Assembly (NCBI GenBank): GCA_004297305.1
Contig: SCTR01000006.1
Location: 380,129-444,128, forward strand
Direction: 5' to 3'
Source of the DNA: Actinomycetota bacterium
Lineage (GTDB): Bacteria; Actinomycetota; Actinomycetes; S36-B12; FW305-bin1
Length of the DNA stretch: 64,000 nt
In this document: in pieces, positions 26,801 through 35,792 of the stretch
Layout: each line of letters starts with the position of its first letter
Numbering within the stretch: the stretch's first letter is position 1
Notes under the pieces: generated by a model
Seen by the model: only the letters and a program-made list of their open reading frames with translations
Database searches by the model: none
What the model was told of the DNA's origin: nothing
Position numbers and translations under genes: made by a program

Positions 26801-29800
26801 TGGGCTTCAACAATCCGGGAGTCTCGTGGGGGGAATTCGAACGGGTGTTGTCGGGACGACCTGCGCCCGGCGACGGCAACGATGCACCGGCGTGGACCCG
26901 GCACCGGCAGCCCTACGTCCCACCGTCGTTGCCGACCCGGCCGGCTGATCGCGTCCGGTACGCCGAACTGCACGTCCATTCCAATTTCAGTTTCCTCGAC
27001 GGCGCGAGCCATCCGCACGAACTCGCCGAGGAAGCGGCACGGCTCGGCCTCGACGTGGTGGCCCTGACCGACCATGACGGGCTGTACGGCGTCGTCCAGT
27101 TCGCCGAGGCAGCCAAGACACTCGGAGTCGCGACCGCTTACGGCGCCGAGCTCAGTCTCGACCTGCCGGCGCCGCAGAACGGTGTCGCCGATCCGGTGGG
27201 CCGGCATCTGCTGGTCCTCGCGCGCGGGGCGCCCGGATACCACCGGCTCTCCCGGGCCATCAGCGACGGACATGCCCGAGGGGGACAGAAGGGACGCCCG
27301 ACGTACGACCTGGATGAGCTGGGGGCGGCTGCCGGCGGCAGCTGGCTGATCCTCACCGGTTGCCGCAAAGGCGCTGTGCCGCAGGCACTAGTGACCGAGG
27401 GACGAGCGGCCGCGCGCCGCGAACTCGACCGCCTCGTCGGGCTCTTCGGGCGCGACAACGTCGCGGTGGAACTGAACCGCACCGGCGATCCGCTCGACGA
27501 CGAACGCTGCGACGCCCTCGCGGCGCTGGCACACGACGCCCGGCTGCCCCTGGTGGCCAGCGGCAACGTCCACTACGCCACTCCGTCCCGAGCCAGACTC
27601 GCCGCGGCGTTGGCGGCTGTCCGGGCCCGGCGCAGTCTCGACGAACTCGACGGCTGGCTCCCGGGGGCGCCGGCGGCACACCTGCGCTCCGGGGAGGACA
27701 TGGCCGCCCGTTTCGCCCGCTATCCGCAGGCAGTGCCCACGGCACTGCGGCTCGGGCTGGAGTGCGCCTTCGATCTCGCCCTCATCGCGCCGGGGCTGCC
27801 GCCGTTCCCGGTGCCGGCCGGGCACTCCGAGGCGACGTACCTGCGTGAACTGGTCGCGGCGGGCGAACAGGAGCGCTACGCAGCCAAGGATCCGGCGTTG
27901 CGTGCCCGGGCCCGTGCCCGGCTGGCCAAGGAACTCGACATGATCGAGGGACTGGGCTTCTGCGGGTACTTCCTCATCGTGTGGGAGATCGCACAGTTCT
28001 GCCACCGCAACGGCATCCTGGCCCAGGGCCGAGGTTCGGCGGTCACTTCCGCGGTCTGTTACACGTTGGGTATCACCACCGTCGACGCGGTCGACCACGA
28101 TCTGCTCTTCGAGAGGTTCCTCTCCCCGGAGCGCGAAGAGGGCTATCCCGACATCGATCTCGACATCTCCTCGGCCCGGCGGGAGGAGGTGATCCAGTTC
28201 GTCTACGACCGCTACGGCCGGCAGTGCGCCGCCCAGGTGGCCAACGTCATCACCTACCGTCCACGCTCCGCGGTCCGGGACATGGCACGTGCGCTCGGGC
28301 ATTCGCCGGGACAGCAGGACGCCTGGTCCAAGCAGATCGAACGCTGGGGATCGTTGTCCGATGCCTCGGACAACGACATCCCGCCCGCGGTGATGGAACT
28401 GGCAGAACAGGTCCGGAACTTCCCCCGGCATCTGGGTATCCATTCCGGCGGAATGGTGATCTGCGGTAGGCCGGTGGTCGAGGTCTGCCCGGTCGAATGG
28501 GGCCGCATGCCGGGCCGCAGCGTGCTGCAGTGGGACAAGGACGACTGCGCTGCGGTCGGCCTGGTCAAGTTCGATCTACTCGGCCTCGGCATGCTCACCG
28601 CGCTCCAGCACACTCGTGACCTCGTCGCCGACTACCACGGCGTCGCGGTGGAGCTGCATTCACTGCCGCACCATGATCCTCGGGTCTACGACATGCTCTG
28701 CCAGGGCGACTCGGTCGGTGTCTTCCAGGTGGAGAGCCGGGCCCAGATGGCCACCCTGCCCCGATTGCGGCCACGGACCTTCTACGATCTGGTCGTCGAG
28801 ATCGCGCTCATCCGCCCGGGTCCCATCCAGGGTGGTTCGGTGCATCCCTACCTCCGGCGCCGCAGCGAAAAAGAGGCTCCCGACCCGCCTCATCCGTTGC
28901 TGCAGAAGACTTTGGAACGTACCCTCGGCGTACCGCTCTTCCAGGAACAACTGATGCAGATGGCCGTCGACCTCGCCGGCTTCTCCCCCGCGGAGGCAGA
29001 CGGTCTGCGCCGTGCCATGAGTTCGAAACGTTCGGTCGAGCGGATGCGCAGCTTCGAGCAGCGGCTGTACGACGGGATGGCCGCCCGGGGTGTCACCGGT
29101 GAGGTGGCGCGCAGTCTGTTCGAGAAACTCATCGCCTTCGCCAGTTACGGCTTCCCGGAAAGTCATGCGATCAGCTTCGCCCAGCTCGTCTACTCCAGCT
29201 CGTGGTTCAAGCTGTACTACCCCGCGGCATTCTGCGCCGGCCTGCTGCGTTCCCAGCCGATGGGTTTCTACTCCCCGCAGTCGCTGGTCGCCGACGCCCG
29301 GCGACATCAGGTCACGGTACGCGGACCCGACGTCAACGCCTCGGGACCGACCGCCGGTCTGGAACCGGAAGAACTGACTGGGGAACGGGGCAATCGCGAA
29401 CACGACAGTCGCGAGTCGGGCAATCGTGAACAACCCGGCCGCGAGCCGGGCGTGCCGGTACCGGCCGTGCGCCTCGGGTTGGACGCCGTACGCCACATCG
29501 GGAGCGATCTCGCCACGCAGCTCGCGGCCGAACGGGCGCGCGGGGGGCCGTACGCCGACCTCGCCGACCTCACCCACCGCGTCCCGCTCACCGTCGGGCA
29601 GGCCGAGGCGCTGGCGACCGCGGGGGCGTTCGACTGCTTCGGGCTGACCCGGCGCGAGGCGCTGTGGTCCGCCGGCGCGCTGGCCGGGACCCGGCCGTCG
29701 AACCTGCCCGGCACCGCCACCGGCGCGACCGCGCCGGTCCTCCCCGGGATGACCGAGGTCGAACAGACCATCGCGGATCTGTGGGCGACCGGCATCACCC

Positions 29801-30183
29801 CGGCGGGTCACCCGACCGAACTGCTGCGGTCACGGCTGACCGCGCTCGGCATCGCCTCGGCGCAGGGGCTGCGGCGGGCCGAAGCGGGTCGGCGGATCTG
29901 GGTGGGCGGCGTGGTGACCCACCGGCAGCGGCCGGCGACGGCCAGCGGCATCACCTTCGTCAACCTCGAGGACGAGACCGGGATGGCCAACATCATCTGC
30001 TCGCCGGGTGTCTGGGCCCGGTACCGCCGGGTGGCCCGTTCGGCCGCGGCGATGCTCGTCCGCGGCCGGGTGGAGCGCGGTCCCGCGGACGAAGGCGGAG
30101 TGACCAACCTGATCGCCGACCGCATCGAAGCGCTGCCGATGCCAGGGCCTGCCGGCCTCACCCGCTCCCGCGACTTCCGTTGA
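26800..30183 (+). CDS. dnaE2: DnaE2, error-prone DNA polymerase III alpha subunit
   Basis: The 1127-residue polymerase begins MGFNNPGVSWGEFERVL, has the PHP domain (AELHVHSNFSFLDGASHPHE, ALTDHDGLYGVV), the DNA polymerase III alpha palm (PDIDLDISSARREEVI, GRGSAVTSAV), finger and helix-hairpin-helix parts, and the C-terminal OB fold (TASGITFVNLEDETGMANII). It copies past lesions together with ImuA'/ImuB. A low-complexity insert (GERGNREHDSRESGNREQ, about residues 864-885) separates the palm from the helix-hairpin-helix region. ATG overlaps the imuB stop by one base. Confidence 0.95.
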   Translation: MGFNNPGVSWGEFERVLSGRPAPGDGNDAPAWTRHRQPYVPPSLPTRPADRVRYAELHVHSNFSFLDGASHPHELAEEAARLGLDVVALTDHDGLYGVVQFAEAAKTLGVATAYGAELSLDLPAPQNGVADPVGRHLLVLARGAPGYHRLSRAISDGHARGGQKGRPTYDLDELGAAAGGSWLILTGCRKGAVPQALVTEGRAAARRELDRLVGLFGRDNVAVELNRTGDPLDDERCDALAALAHDARLPLVASGNVHYATPSRARLAAALAAVRARRSLDELDGWLPGAPAAHLRSGEDMAARFARYPQAVPTALRLGLECAFDLALIAPGLPPFPVPAGHSEATYLRELVAAGEQERYAAKDPALRARARARLAKELDMIEGLGFCGYFLIVWEIAQFCHRNGILAQGRGSAVTSAVCYTLGITTVDAVDHDLLFERFLSPEREEGYPDIDLDISSARREEVIQFVYDRYGRQCAAQVANVITYRPRSAVRDMARALGHSPGQQDAWSKQIERWGSLSDASDNDIPPAVMELAEQVRNFPRHLGIHSGGMVICGRPVVEVCPVEWGRMPGRSVLQWDKDDCAAVGLVKFDLLGLGMLTALQHTRDLVADYHGVAVELHSLPHHDPRVYDMLCQGDSVGVFQVESRAQMATLPRLRPRTFYDLVVEIALIRPGPIQGGSVHPYLRRRSEKEAPDPPHPLLQKTLERTLGVPLFQEQLMQMAVDLAGFSPAEADGLRRAMSSKRSVERMRSFEQRLYDGMAARGVTGEVARSLFEKLIAFASYGFPESHAISFAQLVYSSSWFKLYYPAAFCAGLLRSQPMGFYSPQSLVADARRHQVTVRGPDVNASGPTAGLEPEELTGERGNREHDSRESGNREQPGREPGVPVPAVRLGLDAVRHIGSDLATQLAAERARGGPYADLADLTHRVPLTVGQAEALATAGAFDCFGLTRREALWSAGALAGTRPSNLPGTATGATAPVLPGMTEVEQTIADLWATGITPAGHPTELLRSRLTALGIASAQGLRRAEAGRRIWVGGVVTHRQRPATASGITFVNLEDETGMANIICSPGVWARYRRVARSAAAMLVRGRVERGPADEGGVTNLIADRIEALPMPGPAGLTRSRDFR

Positions 30184-30269
30184 TCGCCGACGGCCATCCG
30201 GCCGTGCCGTTCGGCGTACGGTTCGGACCGCGGCCCGCGGCCAGCGGCGGGGGCATCGAGGTGAACGAG

Positions 30270-30908
30270 ATGGCGGTGGCGATGGCGGCCCGGCGGTTCC
30301 CGATGACCACGACCCTCTACGTCGTCATCGCCGTACTCCTGGGCCTGCTCGCCGGGGTGATCCTGCTCGTGGTCGACCTGCGTACCGCGATCCTCGGCGG
30401 CTGGACCACCACCTCGGTCGCCTTCCTCATCCTGACCTGGGCGACGCTGCTGCCCATGGGGCCGGCGGAGACGGCCGGGCACGCCCAGAACGAGGACCCG
30501 AGCCGGATCGTGCGCGACCTGGTCCTCATCACCGTCGCCATCGTCAGCATGATCACCGTCGCCTTGTTCATCGTGGCGCCGGAACCGAAGACCCCGCGCG
30601 TGCTGCTCGGCATCGCCAGCATCGCCGCGGCCTGGGCGGTGGTGCACACCGTCTTCACGCTGCGGTACGCCCGGCTGTACTTCTCCGAACCGATCGGCGG
30701 GATCGACTTCCCGGGCGATGAGGAACCGACGTTTCGCGATTTCGCCTACCTGTCGTTCACCGTCGGGATGACGTTCCAGGTCTCCGATACCGGGGTGTCG
30801 ACCCGAACGCTGCGAGCCACGGTGCTGCGCCACGCGATGGTGTCGTTCCTCTTCGGCACGGTGATCATCGCCGTGACGATCAACCTGCTGGCCAGCCTGC
30901 GCTCCTGA
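30270..30908 (+). CDS. DUF1345 membrane protein
   Basis: The 212-residue protein has about five membrane helices and the DUF1345 motifs RYARLYF and FRDFAYLSFTVGMTFQVSDT. Function is unknown. I chose the ATG at 30270 because GAGGTG lies six bases upstream; in-frame GTG at 30261 is an alternative. Its stop is only three bases from the stop of the convergent aldehyde dehydrogenase gene. Confidence 0.87.
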   Translation: MAVAMAARRFPMTTTLYVVIAVLLGLLAGVILLVVDLRTAILGGWTTTSVAFLILTWATLLPMGPAETAGHAQNEDPSRIVRDLVLITVAIVSMITVALFIVAPEPKTPRVLLGIASIAAAWAVVHTVFTLRYARLYFSEPIGGIDFPGDEEPTFRDFAYLSFTVGMTFQVSDTGVSTRTLRATVLRHAMVSFLFGTVIIAVTINLLASLRS

Positions 30909-30911
30909 CGC

Positions 30912-32285
30912 TCAGCCGACCCATACCGCCTTGAGGTTGCAGAACTCGCGGATACCGTGGGCGGACAGTTCCCGGCCGTAGCCGGAACGCTTCGTGCCGC
31001 CGAAGGGCAGCTGCGGGTACGACGTCACCATGCCGTTGAGGAAGACCGCACCGGCGTCGAGTTCCGCCACGAACCGTTCCTGCTGCGCGGCATCGGTGGT
31101 CCAGGCGTTGGCGCCCAGGCCGAAGGACGTCGCATTCGCCAGGTCGACGGCCTCCGTCGCGGACGCGACGCGGTACAACGCCGCGACCGGGCCGAAGACC
31201 TCCTCGGCGTACATCGCCATCTGCGGTGTCACACCGGCGATCACCGTCGGCGGGTAGTACCAGCCGGGACCGGCGGGGACCACGCCGCCGCACAGCACCT
31301 CCGCCCCGCGCTCGCGTGCATCCGACACGAGACGTTCGACGTCCTGGCGACCGGTGGCCGTCGCCAGCGGCCCGACGTCGGTGGCCGGATCGGCCGGATC
31401 CCCGACGACCAGCGCCTGCATCCCGGCGACGAAGGCCGCGGTGAACTCGTCGTACACCTCGGCGTGGACGATGAACCGTTTCGCCGCGATACACGACTGG
31501 CCGTTGTTCTGGCAGCGCGCGGTGACCGCGACCGCGGCAGCCTTGGCCACGTCGGCTGACGGCATCACGAGGAAGGCGTCGGAACCGCCGAGTTCCAGCA
31601 CGGTCTTCTTGACCTCGTCACCACACACCGCGGCGACGGCCCGGCCAGCCGATTCCGAACCGGTCACCGTGGCGGCTCGCACCCGCGGGTCGCGCAGTAT
31701 CCGGTCCACCGCGCCGGAACCGACCAGCAGCGCGGTGAACGTCCCCGGCGGAAAGCCCGCGCGCCGGAAGAGGTCCTGCAGATACAGCGAGCACTGCGGC
31801 ACGTTCGACGCATGCTTGAGCAAACCCACGTTGCCGGCCATCACGGCCGGGGCGGCGAAGCGAATCACCTGCCAGAGCGGGAAGTTCCACGGCATAACGG
31901 CGAGGACGACGCCCAGTGGCGCATAGCGGCCGAACGCCCGGGACGCCCCCACCTGTGCGCCGTCCACCGGCTCGTCGGCGAGGAAGGCTTCGGCGTGCTC
32001 GGCGTAGAACCGCATCGCCTGCGCGCACTTGGTCGCCTCGGCTCGGGCGGCCGTCACGGTCTTGCCCATCTCGAGGCTCATCAGTTCGGCGATGTCGCTG
32101 TTGTCGGCGTCGAGCAGATCGGCGGCGCGGGCCATCAGCGCGGCCCGGTCGGCGAAGGCCGTCGTACGCCACGACACGAACGCCGAGTGCGCGGCGGCGA
32201 TCGCGGCGTCGATCTCGGTCGCCGACAGTGGATCGAACCGCCGCAGCGTCTCGCCCGTCGCCGGGTTCACCGTCGCGATCGCCAT
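30912..32285 (-). CDS. NAD(P)-dependent aldehyde dehydrogenase, succinate-semialdehyde type
   Basis: The 457-residue enzyme begins MAIATVNPATGE and has the family motifs MPWNFPLWQ, the nucleotide-binding GSESAGRAVAA, the general base in VLELGGSDAF, the catalytic cysteine in NNGQSCIAAKRF and EEVFGPVAALY. The closest relatives by motif are succinate-semialdehyde dehydrogenases, but the substrate is not proven. ATG with GGAGGACTC upstream. Confidence 0.9.
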   Translation of the reverse strand: MAIATVNPATGETLRRFDPLSATEIDAAIAAAHSAFVSWRTTAFADRAALMARAADLLDADNSDIAELMSLEMGKTVTAARAEATKCAQAMRFYAEHAEAFLADEPVDGAQVGASRAFGRYAPLGVVLAVMPWNFPLWQVIRFAAPAVMAGNVGLLKHASNVPQCSLYLQDLFRRAGFPPGTFTALLVGSGAVDRILRDPRVRAATVTGSESAGRAVAAVCGDEVKKTVLELGGSDAFLVMPSADVAKAAAVAVTARCQNNGQSCIAAKRFIVHAEVYDEFTAAFVAGMQALVVGDPADPATDVGPLATATGRQDVERLVSDARERGAEVLCGGVVPAGPGWYYPPTVIAGVTPQMAMYAEEVFGPVAALYRVASATEAVDLANATSFGLGANAWTTDAAQQERFVAELDAGAVFLNGMVTSYPQLPFGGTKRSGYGRELSAHGIREFCNLKAVWVG

Positions 32286-32380
32286 GAGTCCTCCCACTGT
32301 CGGCCGCCACCATCATCACCGGACAGCCGCGCCACAGCAGGGCGGCGACGGACGGACCGCCACGGCAGGGCGGGCCATCG

Positions 32381-32537
32381 GGGCGGATAGGCCGGGCCGA
32401 GCGGGGCGGGCGCGCCTACTGCGGCGGGACGGCCGGCCGGGCCGAGCGGGGCCGGGCGGATAGGCCGGGGCGAGCGGGGCCGGCGGACAGGCCGGGCCGA
32501 GCGGGGCCGGGCGGACAGGCCGGGGCGGACCGGGCCA
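32381..32537. repeat. GC-rich imperfect tandem repeat of about 28 bp
   Basis: Within the 375-base gap between the aldehyde dehydrogenase and SDR genes, units of the form GGCCGGGCCGAGCGGGGC followed by about ten bases recur four to five times. The unit length varies (27-28 bases) and the first copies are interrupted. No gene is supported in the gap 32286-32660. Confidence 0.75.
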
Positions 32538-32660
32538 CGGAGGCGGCACTACGATCGCCGGGCGTCGCCGTCGAGTCCGGCCGTGACGCTGTCTGAGCGT
32601 GCCGCGCGACGTGACCGGCGATCTGCCGACGACGCGACCGCCCGACCACGAGGAGAGCGG

Positions 32661-33572
32661 ATGGACCAGCTGCGGTTGGACGGCCAGGTTGCGGTGATAA
32701 CCGGGGGCGCCCGGGGTCTGGGCAGGGCGTATGCGGTCCATCTCGCCAGTCGCGGCGCCGCCGTCGTCGTCAACGACCTCGGCACGGACCTGCAGGGCGA
32801 AGGCGCCACGTCCGGCCCGGCAGAGGAAGCCGCCGAACAGATCCGCAGCGAGGGCGGCAGGGCCGTCGCCAACGGCGACGACATCTCCGACCCCGCCGGC
32901 GCGCAGCGGCTGGTGGACCAGGCCATCGCCGAGTTCGGCCGGCTCGACATCGTGGTGAACAACGCCGGTATCGGCAACGAGCCACCGCTCGGCGAGATCC
33001 AGTTGAAGGATTTCGAACGGATCCTGCGCGTGCACGCCGGCGGGCACTTCAACGTCACCAACTCGGCCTGGCCGCATCTGGCGGAACAGAAGTACGGCCG
33101 GATCGTGATGACCACATCGGTGTCGCTGTTCGGCGCCGAGATCATCGCCTACCCCGCCGCCAAGGGTGCGATCCTCGGGATGACCAGGTCGTTCAGCCTG
33201 CTGGGTGCACCTCACGGCATCAAGGTCAACGCGATCAACCCCGGCGCGTTCACCCGCATGGCAGAAGCCGCCTTCCCGGTGGGGCACCCGAGGCGTGCAG
33301 CACAGGAAGCCTTCAGCGTCGAACTCGTCGCCCCGCTGGTCGGCTGGCTGTCACACGAGTCCTGCAGCGTCACCGGTGAAGCGTTCGACTGCCGCGGCGG
33401 CATCGTCGCCCGAATGTTCCTGGGTCTCAACGACGGTGTCCGCGACCCGCAGCTATCGATGGAATCGATCGACCGCAACATCGACCGGATCATGGACGTC
33501 ACAAAGTTCCACATTCCGACGGACAATCTCGACGCCAAGGACTGGGTCGTCCAGGCGCCCGAGATCTCCTGA
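32661..33572 (+). CDS. Short-chain dehydrogenase/reductase
   Basis: The 303-residue enzyme has the SDR cofactor motif TGGARGLGRAYA, NNAG, the catalytic serine region MTTSVSLFG and YPAAKG (YxxxK). The NDLGTDL segment after the second strand resembles 17-beta-HSD4/FabG-like members acting on acyl or steroid substrates, but this is not firm. The C-terminal 70 residues extend beyond the core. ATG start with GAGGAGAGC upstream. Confidence 0.9.
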   Translation: MDQLRLDGQVAVITGGARGLGRAYAVHLASRGAAVVVNDLGTDLQGEGATSGPAEEAAEQIRSEGGRAVANGDDISDPAGAQRLVDQAIAEFGRLDIVVNNAGIGNEPPLGEIQLKDFERILRVHAGGHFNVTNSAWPHLAEQKYGRIVMTTSVSLFGAEIIAYPAAKGAILGMTRSFSLLGAPHGIKVNAINPGAFTRMAEAAFPVGHPRRAAQEAFSVELVAPLVGWLSHESCSVTGEAFDCRGGIVARMFLGLNDGVRDPQLSMESIDRNIDRIMDVTKFHIPTDNLDAKDWVVQAPEIS

Positions 33573-33590
33573 CCGTCCAGTACCTCGGCG

Positions 33591-33726
33591 GGACGTCCCG
33601 GACCTGAGCCCCGCCACCGGACGTCCCGGACCTGAGCGCCGCCACCGGACGTCCCGGACCTGAGCCCCGCCTACCGCCGGACCCGGCCTCCGCCTACCGC
33701 CGGACCCGGCCTCTGCCTACCGCCGG
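33591..33726. repeat. Two nested tandem repeats (28 bp x3, then 23 bp x2)
   Basis: A 28-base unit starting GGACGTCCCGGACCTGAG is present at 33591, 33619 and 33647. A 23-base unit (GCCGGACCCGGCCTCCGCC...) follows. GACGTCCCG recurs again before each of the two hairpin elements at 33772 and 33923. No coding region is seen. Confidence 0.85.
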
Positions 33727-33771
33727 ACTTTCAGCGGCCGGCGGAGAGGTACCACGCCATGACGTCCCGAT

Positions 33772-33837
33772 GTTGCGCGCCTTGTCGTCGTTAACGTGGC
33801 CACTATCGGCTGAGTTGGCGCCCACAAGGCGCGCAAC
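33772..33837. repeat. Hairpin element, copy 1
   Basis: The arms GTTGCGCGCCTTGT (33772-33785) and its exact reverse complement (33824-33837) flank 38 bases containing GTTAACGTGGCCACTATCGG. A second copy lies 151 bases downstream. It resembles a REP- or MITE-like unit; it could also fold as RNA. Confidence 0.8.
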
Positions 33838-33922
33838 GCTGTCCAACGGAGCGGCGCCGGGCCACGGGGACTACCTACCGAGGACGTACCAGCCGCTGAC
33901 GTCCCGGCCACCCGTCCCGGTA

Positions 33923-33986
33923 TTGCGCGCCTTGTCGTCGTTAACGTGGCCACTATCGGGTGACTTAGCACCCACAAGGCGCGCAA
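33923..33986. repeat. Hairpin element, copy 2
   Basis: The arms TTGCGCGCCTTGT and ACAAGGCGCGCAA repeat those of copy 1, and the loop differs from copy 1 at only four or five bases. This copy ends 35 bases before the left attachment repeat of the integrated element. Confidence 0.8.
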
Positions 33987-34020
33987 CGCCGGCATGGACG
34001 TCGCCGGCAGGGATGTAGCT

Positions 34021-34063
34021 GTGCGCCCGAAGGGACTCGAACCCCTAACCTTCTGATCCGTAG
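34021..34063. repeat. Left attachment repeat: 3' half of tRNA-Arg(ACG)
   Basis: This 43-bp sequence matches 56199-56241 at 39 positions, including an exact 19-bp stretch CTAACCTTCTGATCCGTAG. Read on the minus strand it is the anticodon loop to 3' end of tRNA-Arg. It is probably the host's original tRNA 3' half, displaced when the element integrated. Confidence 0.9.
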
Positions 34064-34100
34064 AGGCATTTCGGGGGTTCGCTGCGGGCCGCGGGGGTGC

Positions 34101-34190
34101 GTTTCCGCAGGTCAGGGCGTTGCACGGAAGTCCATGAACAACGGCGAACGGACCGCACAGCTGACGCCATAGCTGACAAACGATCTTGGA
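34101..34190. other. Left-end candidate integrase arm sites
   Basis: GTTTCCGCAGGTCAG (34101-34115) is the exact reverse complement of 56123-56137. AGCTGAC occurs at 34159 and 34171, followed by GATCTTGGA at 34182; the same three parts occur in the same order near the right end. These shared motifs next to both attachment repeats fit arm-type binding sites for the integrase or excisionase. Confidence 0.7.
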
Positions 34191-34453
34191 ACGTGGCCGA
34201 CTCCTACCGAGCTGATCGGCTCGAGCGGGAGCGGGAGCATCATGCGGAGTCCTGAGTATGGTCGCGGAGAGCGAGGCGCTGAAGGTCGTACCAACTACCG
34301 GCCTGCTCAACAGCCAACGTCGCGAGCCACGTCCACGTGATCAACGAGTTCGACGTCGAGTAGAAGATCGTTCGGACTCCGCCGTACCCCCTTCCGCCAG
34401 CCATGCGTGTGGCGGCCTTGACCGCGGCTGGTGGGTGACGCCGACCCAGTTCG
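34191..34453. other. Non-coding stretch before the Fic gene end
   Basis: I see no supported gene, hairpin or repeat here. Reading frames across it lack recognisable motifs. It may be decayed sequence from earlier insertions. Confidence 0.4.
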
Positions 34454-35614
34454 CTATGGCAGCAGGCTCGGCGCGGGTTGGGCGAGACGTGACTGCATCC
34501 ACGGGTAAGGATCGACGAGGGCGGTCTTGGCGTCCTTCCGCGCCGCGACGACGGGGCCGAGTGCACCGCCGGCCACGTAATGACGTGCTCGGGTCTCCCC
34601 GATGGCAGCGAGTAGGTCGAGCTCGACCAGCGCCTTGAGGTCGCGGCTCGCCGTACGCTCCTCGACCTCGGCACGCTTGAGGTAGGTGGCCCGGCGGATG
34701 CGGTAGCCCAGGGCCGCCTCATAGAGGGCGAGCCCGGTCCGCTCGGGTAGGCCGTGAGCGGCGATCACCTCGTCGATCGCCGACCACATGTCGACCGCCT
34801 GACGGATGCGCCCGCGCAGGGTCTGAGCCTGCATGTGATGCGCGCGGAGGTTGAACGACACCCAGAGGCCGGCGTCGCGTTCGGGGTGCCACGCCCCGGC
34901 GCCAGTGTGAGCGAGCACTCGGTAGTAGTCGGGGGTGTTGGCGCCTAGCCATTCCTCGATGCTGGAGAAGGTCGGTTCGGCCAGGCCGCGACGGGCGAGG
35001 ACGAGTGTCTGGAGCGCGCGGGCGAGGCGTCCGTTGCCGTCGCGGAACGGATGGATCATCACCAGGTTGAGGTGGGCCATCGCAGCCTGGACGAGCGCGT
35101 CGTCGCGGTCGTCGGCGAGGCTAGCGACGAGTTCGTCGACGAGTCCCGCCACGGTGCTGGCGTCGGGAGCGGCGTAGACCTGAGCGTCGGCTGCCTCGTC
35201 GTGGACGAAGATCGGCCCGGTGCGGTAGCTGCCCGGTGACTTGGTCAGGTCATGGCTCAGCAGCATGAAGTGCATGCCGCGAATCGCCGAGGCGTCGATA
35301 ACGAAGTGCTCGTCGGCGGACATGGCCAGCACGTACCCCAGGGCCTGCCGGTAGCCGCGGATCTCGGCGAATGTCTGCTCGTCAGCGCTCAGCGGCTCCT
35401 CGCCGTCGACTGCCGCTGCGGCGTCGTCGACTTCGACGACGTACCCCTCGATGCTGTTGGACCCGCGGATCGCCGCCGCGAGGGCATGGCGTCGGAGCCC
35501 GCCGGTCCAGCGCTTGGGTGCGCGGAGGAAGTCGGCGAGTTCGGACCGGGTGGCGTGGATCTCGTCCAGCACCAGCCGGTCCTCGAGGGTGAGCTCGGAG
35601 GTCTGGAAGATCAT
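34454..35614 (-). CDS. Fic-domain protein (probable AMP transferase) with C-terminal winged helix
   Basis: Fic proteins usually transfer AMP to a target side chain. The 386-residue protein has an N-terminal inhibitory helix motif (SNSIEG, the S/TxxxEG type, about residues 52-57), the active-site loop HPFRDGNGRLAR (about residue 190) and a C-terminal winged-helix-like segment (RATYLKRAEVEERTASRDLKALVEL). The inhibitory motif on the same chain makes it class II, so it needs no separate antitoxin. Two near-identical 21-bp operators lie in front of the start (35626-35685), and the winged helix could bind them. Role in the element is unknown; defence or stress control is an inference. Confidence 0.9.
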   Translation of the reverse strand: MIFQTSELTLEDRLVLDEIHATRSELADFLRAPKRWTGGLRRHALAAAIRGSNSIEGYVVEVDDAAAAVDGEEPLSADEQTFAEIRGYRQALGYVLAMSADEHFVIDASAIRGMHFMLLSHDLTKSPGSYRTGPIFVHDEAADAQVYAAPDASTVAGLVDELVASLADDRDDALVQAAMAHLNLVMIHPFRDGNGRLARALQTLVLARRGLAEPTFSSIEEWLGANTPDYYRVLAHTGAGAWHPERDAGLWVSFNLRAHHMQAQTLRGRIRQAVDMWSAIDEVIAAHGLPERTGLALYEAALGYRIRRATYLKRAEVEERTASRDLKALVELDLLAAIGETRARHYVAGGALGPVVAARKDAKTALVDPYPWMQSRLAQPAPSLLP

Positions 35615-35625
35615 GGGATGTCCTG

Positions 35626-35646
35626 ATGTCTCAATTCTTAAGACAC
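35626..35646. promoter_or_regulatory. Fic operator 1 (start-proximal)
   Basis: A 21-bp imperfect palindrome with ATGTCT at one end and AGACAC at the other, 12 bases upstream of the Fic ATG. It agrees with operator 2 in the outer bases and in the central CAA/TTG block. Probably a repressor site covering the promoter. Confidence 0.65.
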
Positions 35647-35664
35647 GGTACGCGTGTGCCGAGA

Positions 35665-35685
35665 ATGTCGCAAGATTGAAGACAT
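35665..35685. promoter_or_regulatory. Fic operator 2 (distal)
   Basis: A second 21-bp palindrome, ATGTC at one end and GACAT at the other, 39 bases from operator 1 start to start. It is about 16 of 21 bases identical to operator 1 in the same orientation. Confidence 0.65.
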
Positions 35686-35792
35686 CGGGACAGGCTCACG
35701 AGCACTGGGAATGACGTCGGGGTTCGCCGCCGGGCGATCTACCTGTCCGCGGGCGGTCTGGCTGACCTCGGGCCAGCTCCGCCGCGGACGCC

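Noticed and set aside
34240-34722. Leftward 160-codon frame overlapping the Fic gene end
   Set aside because: The overlapped part is Fic in another frame; the free part has no motif, so a gene remnant could not be supported.
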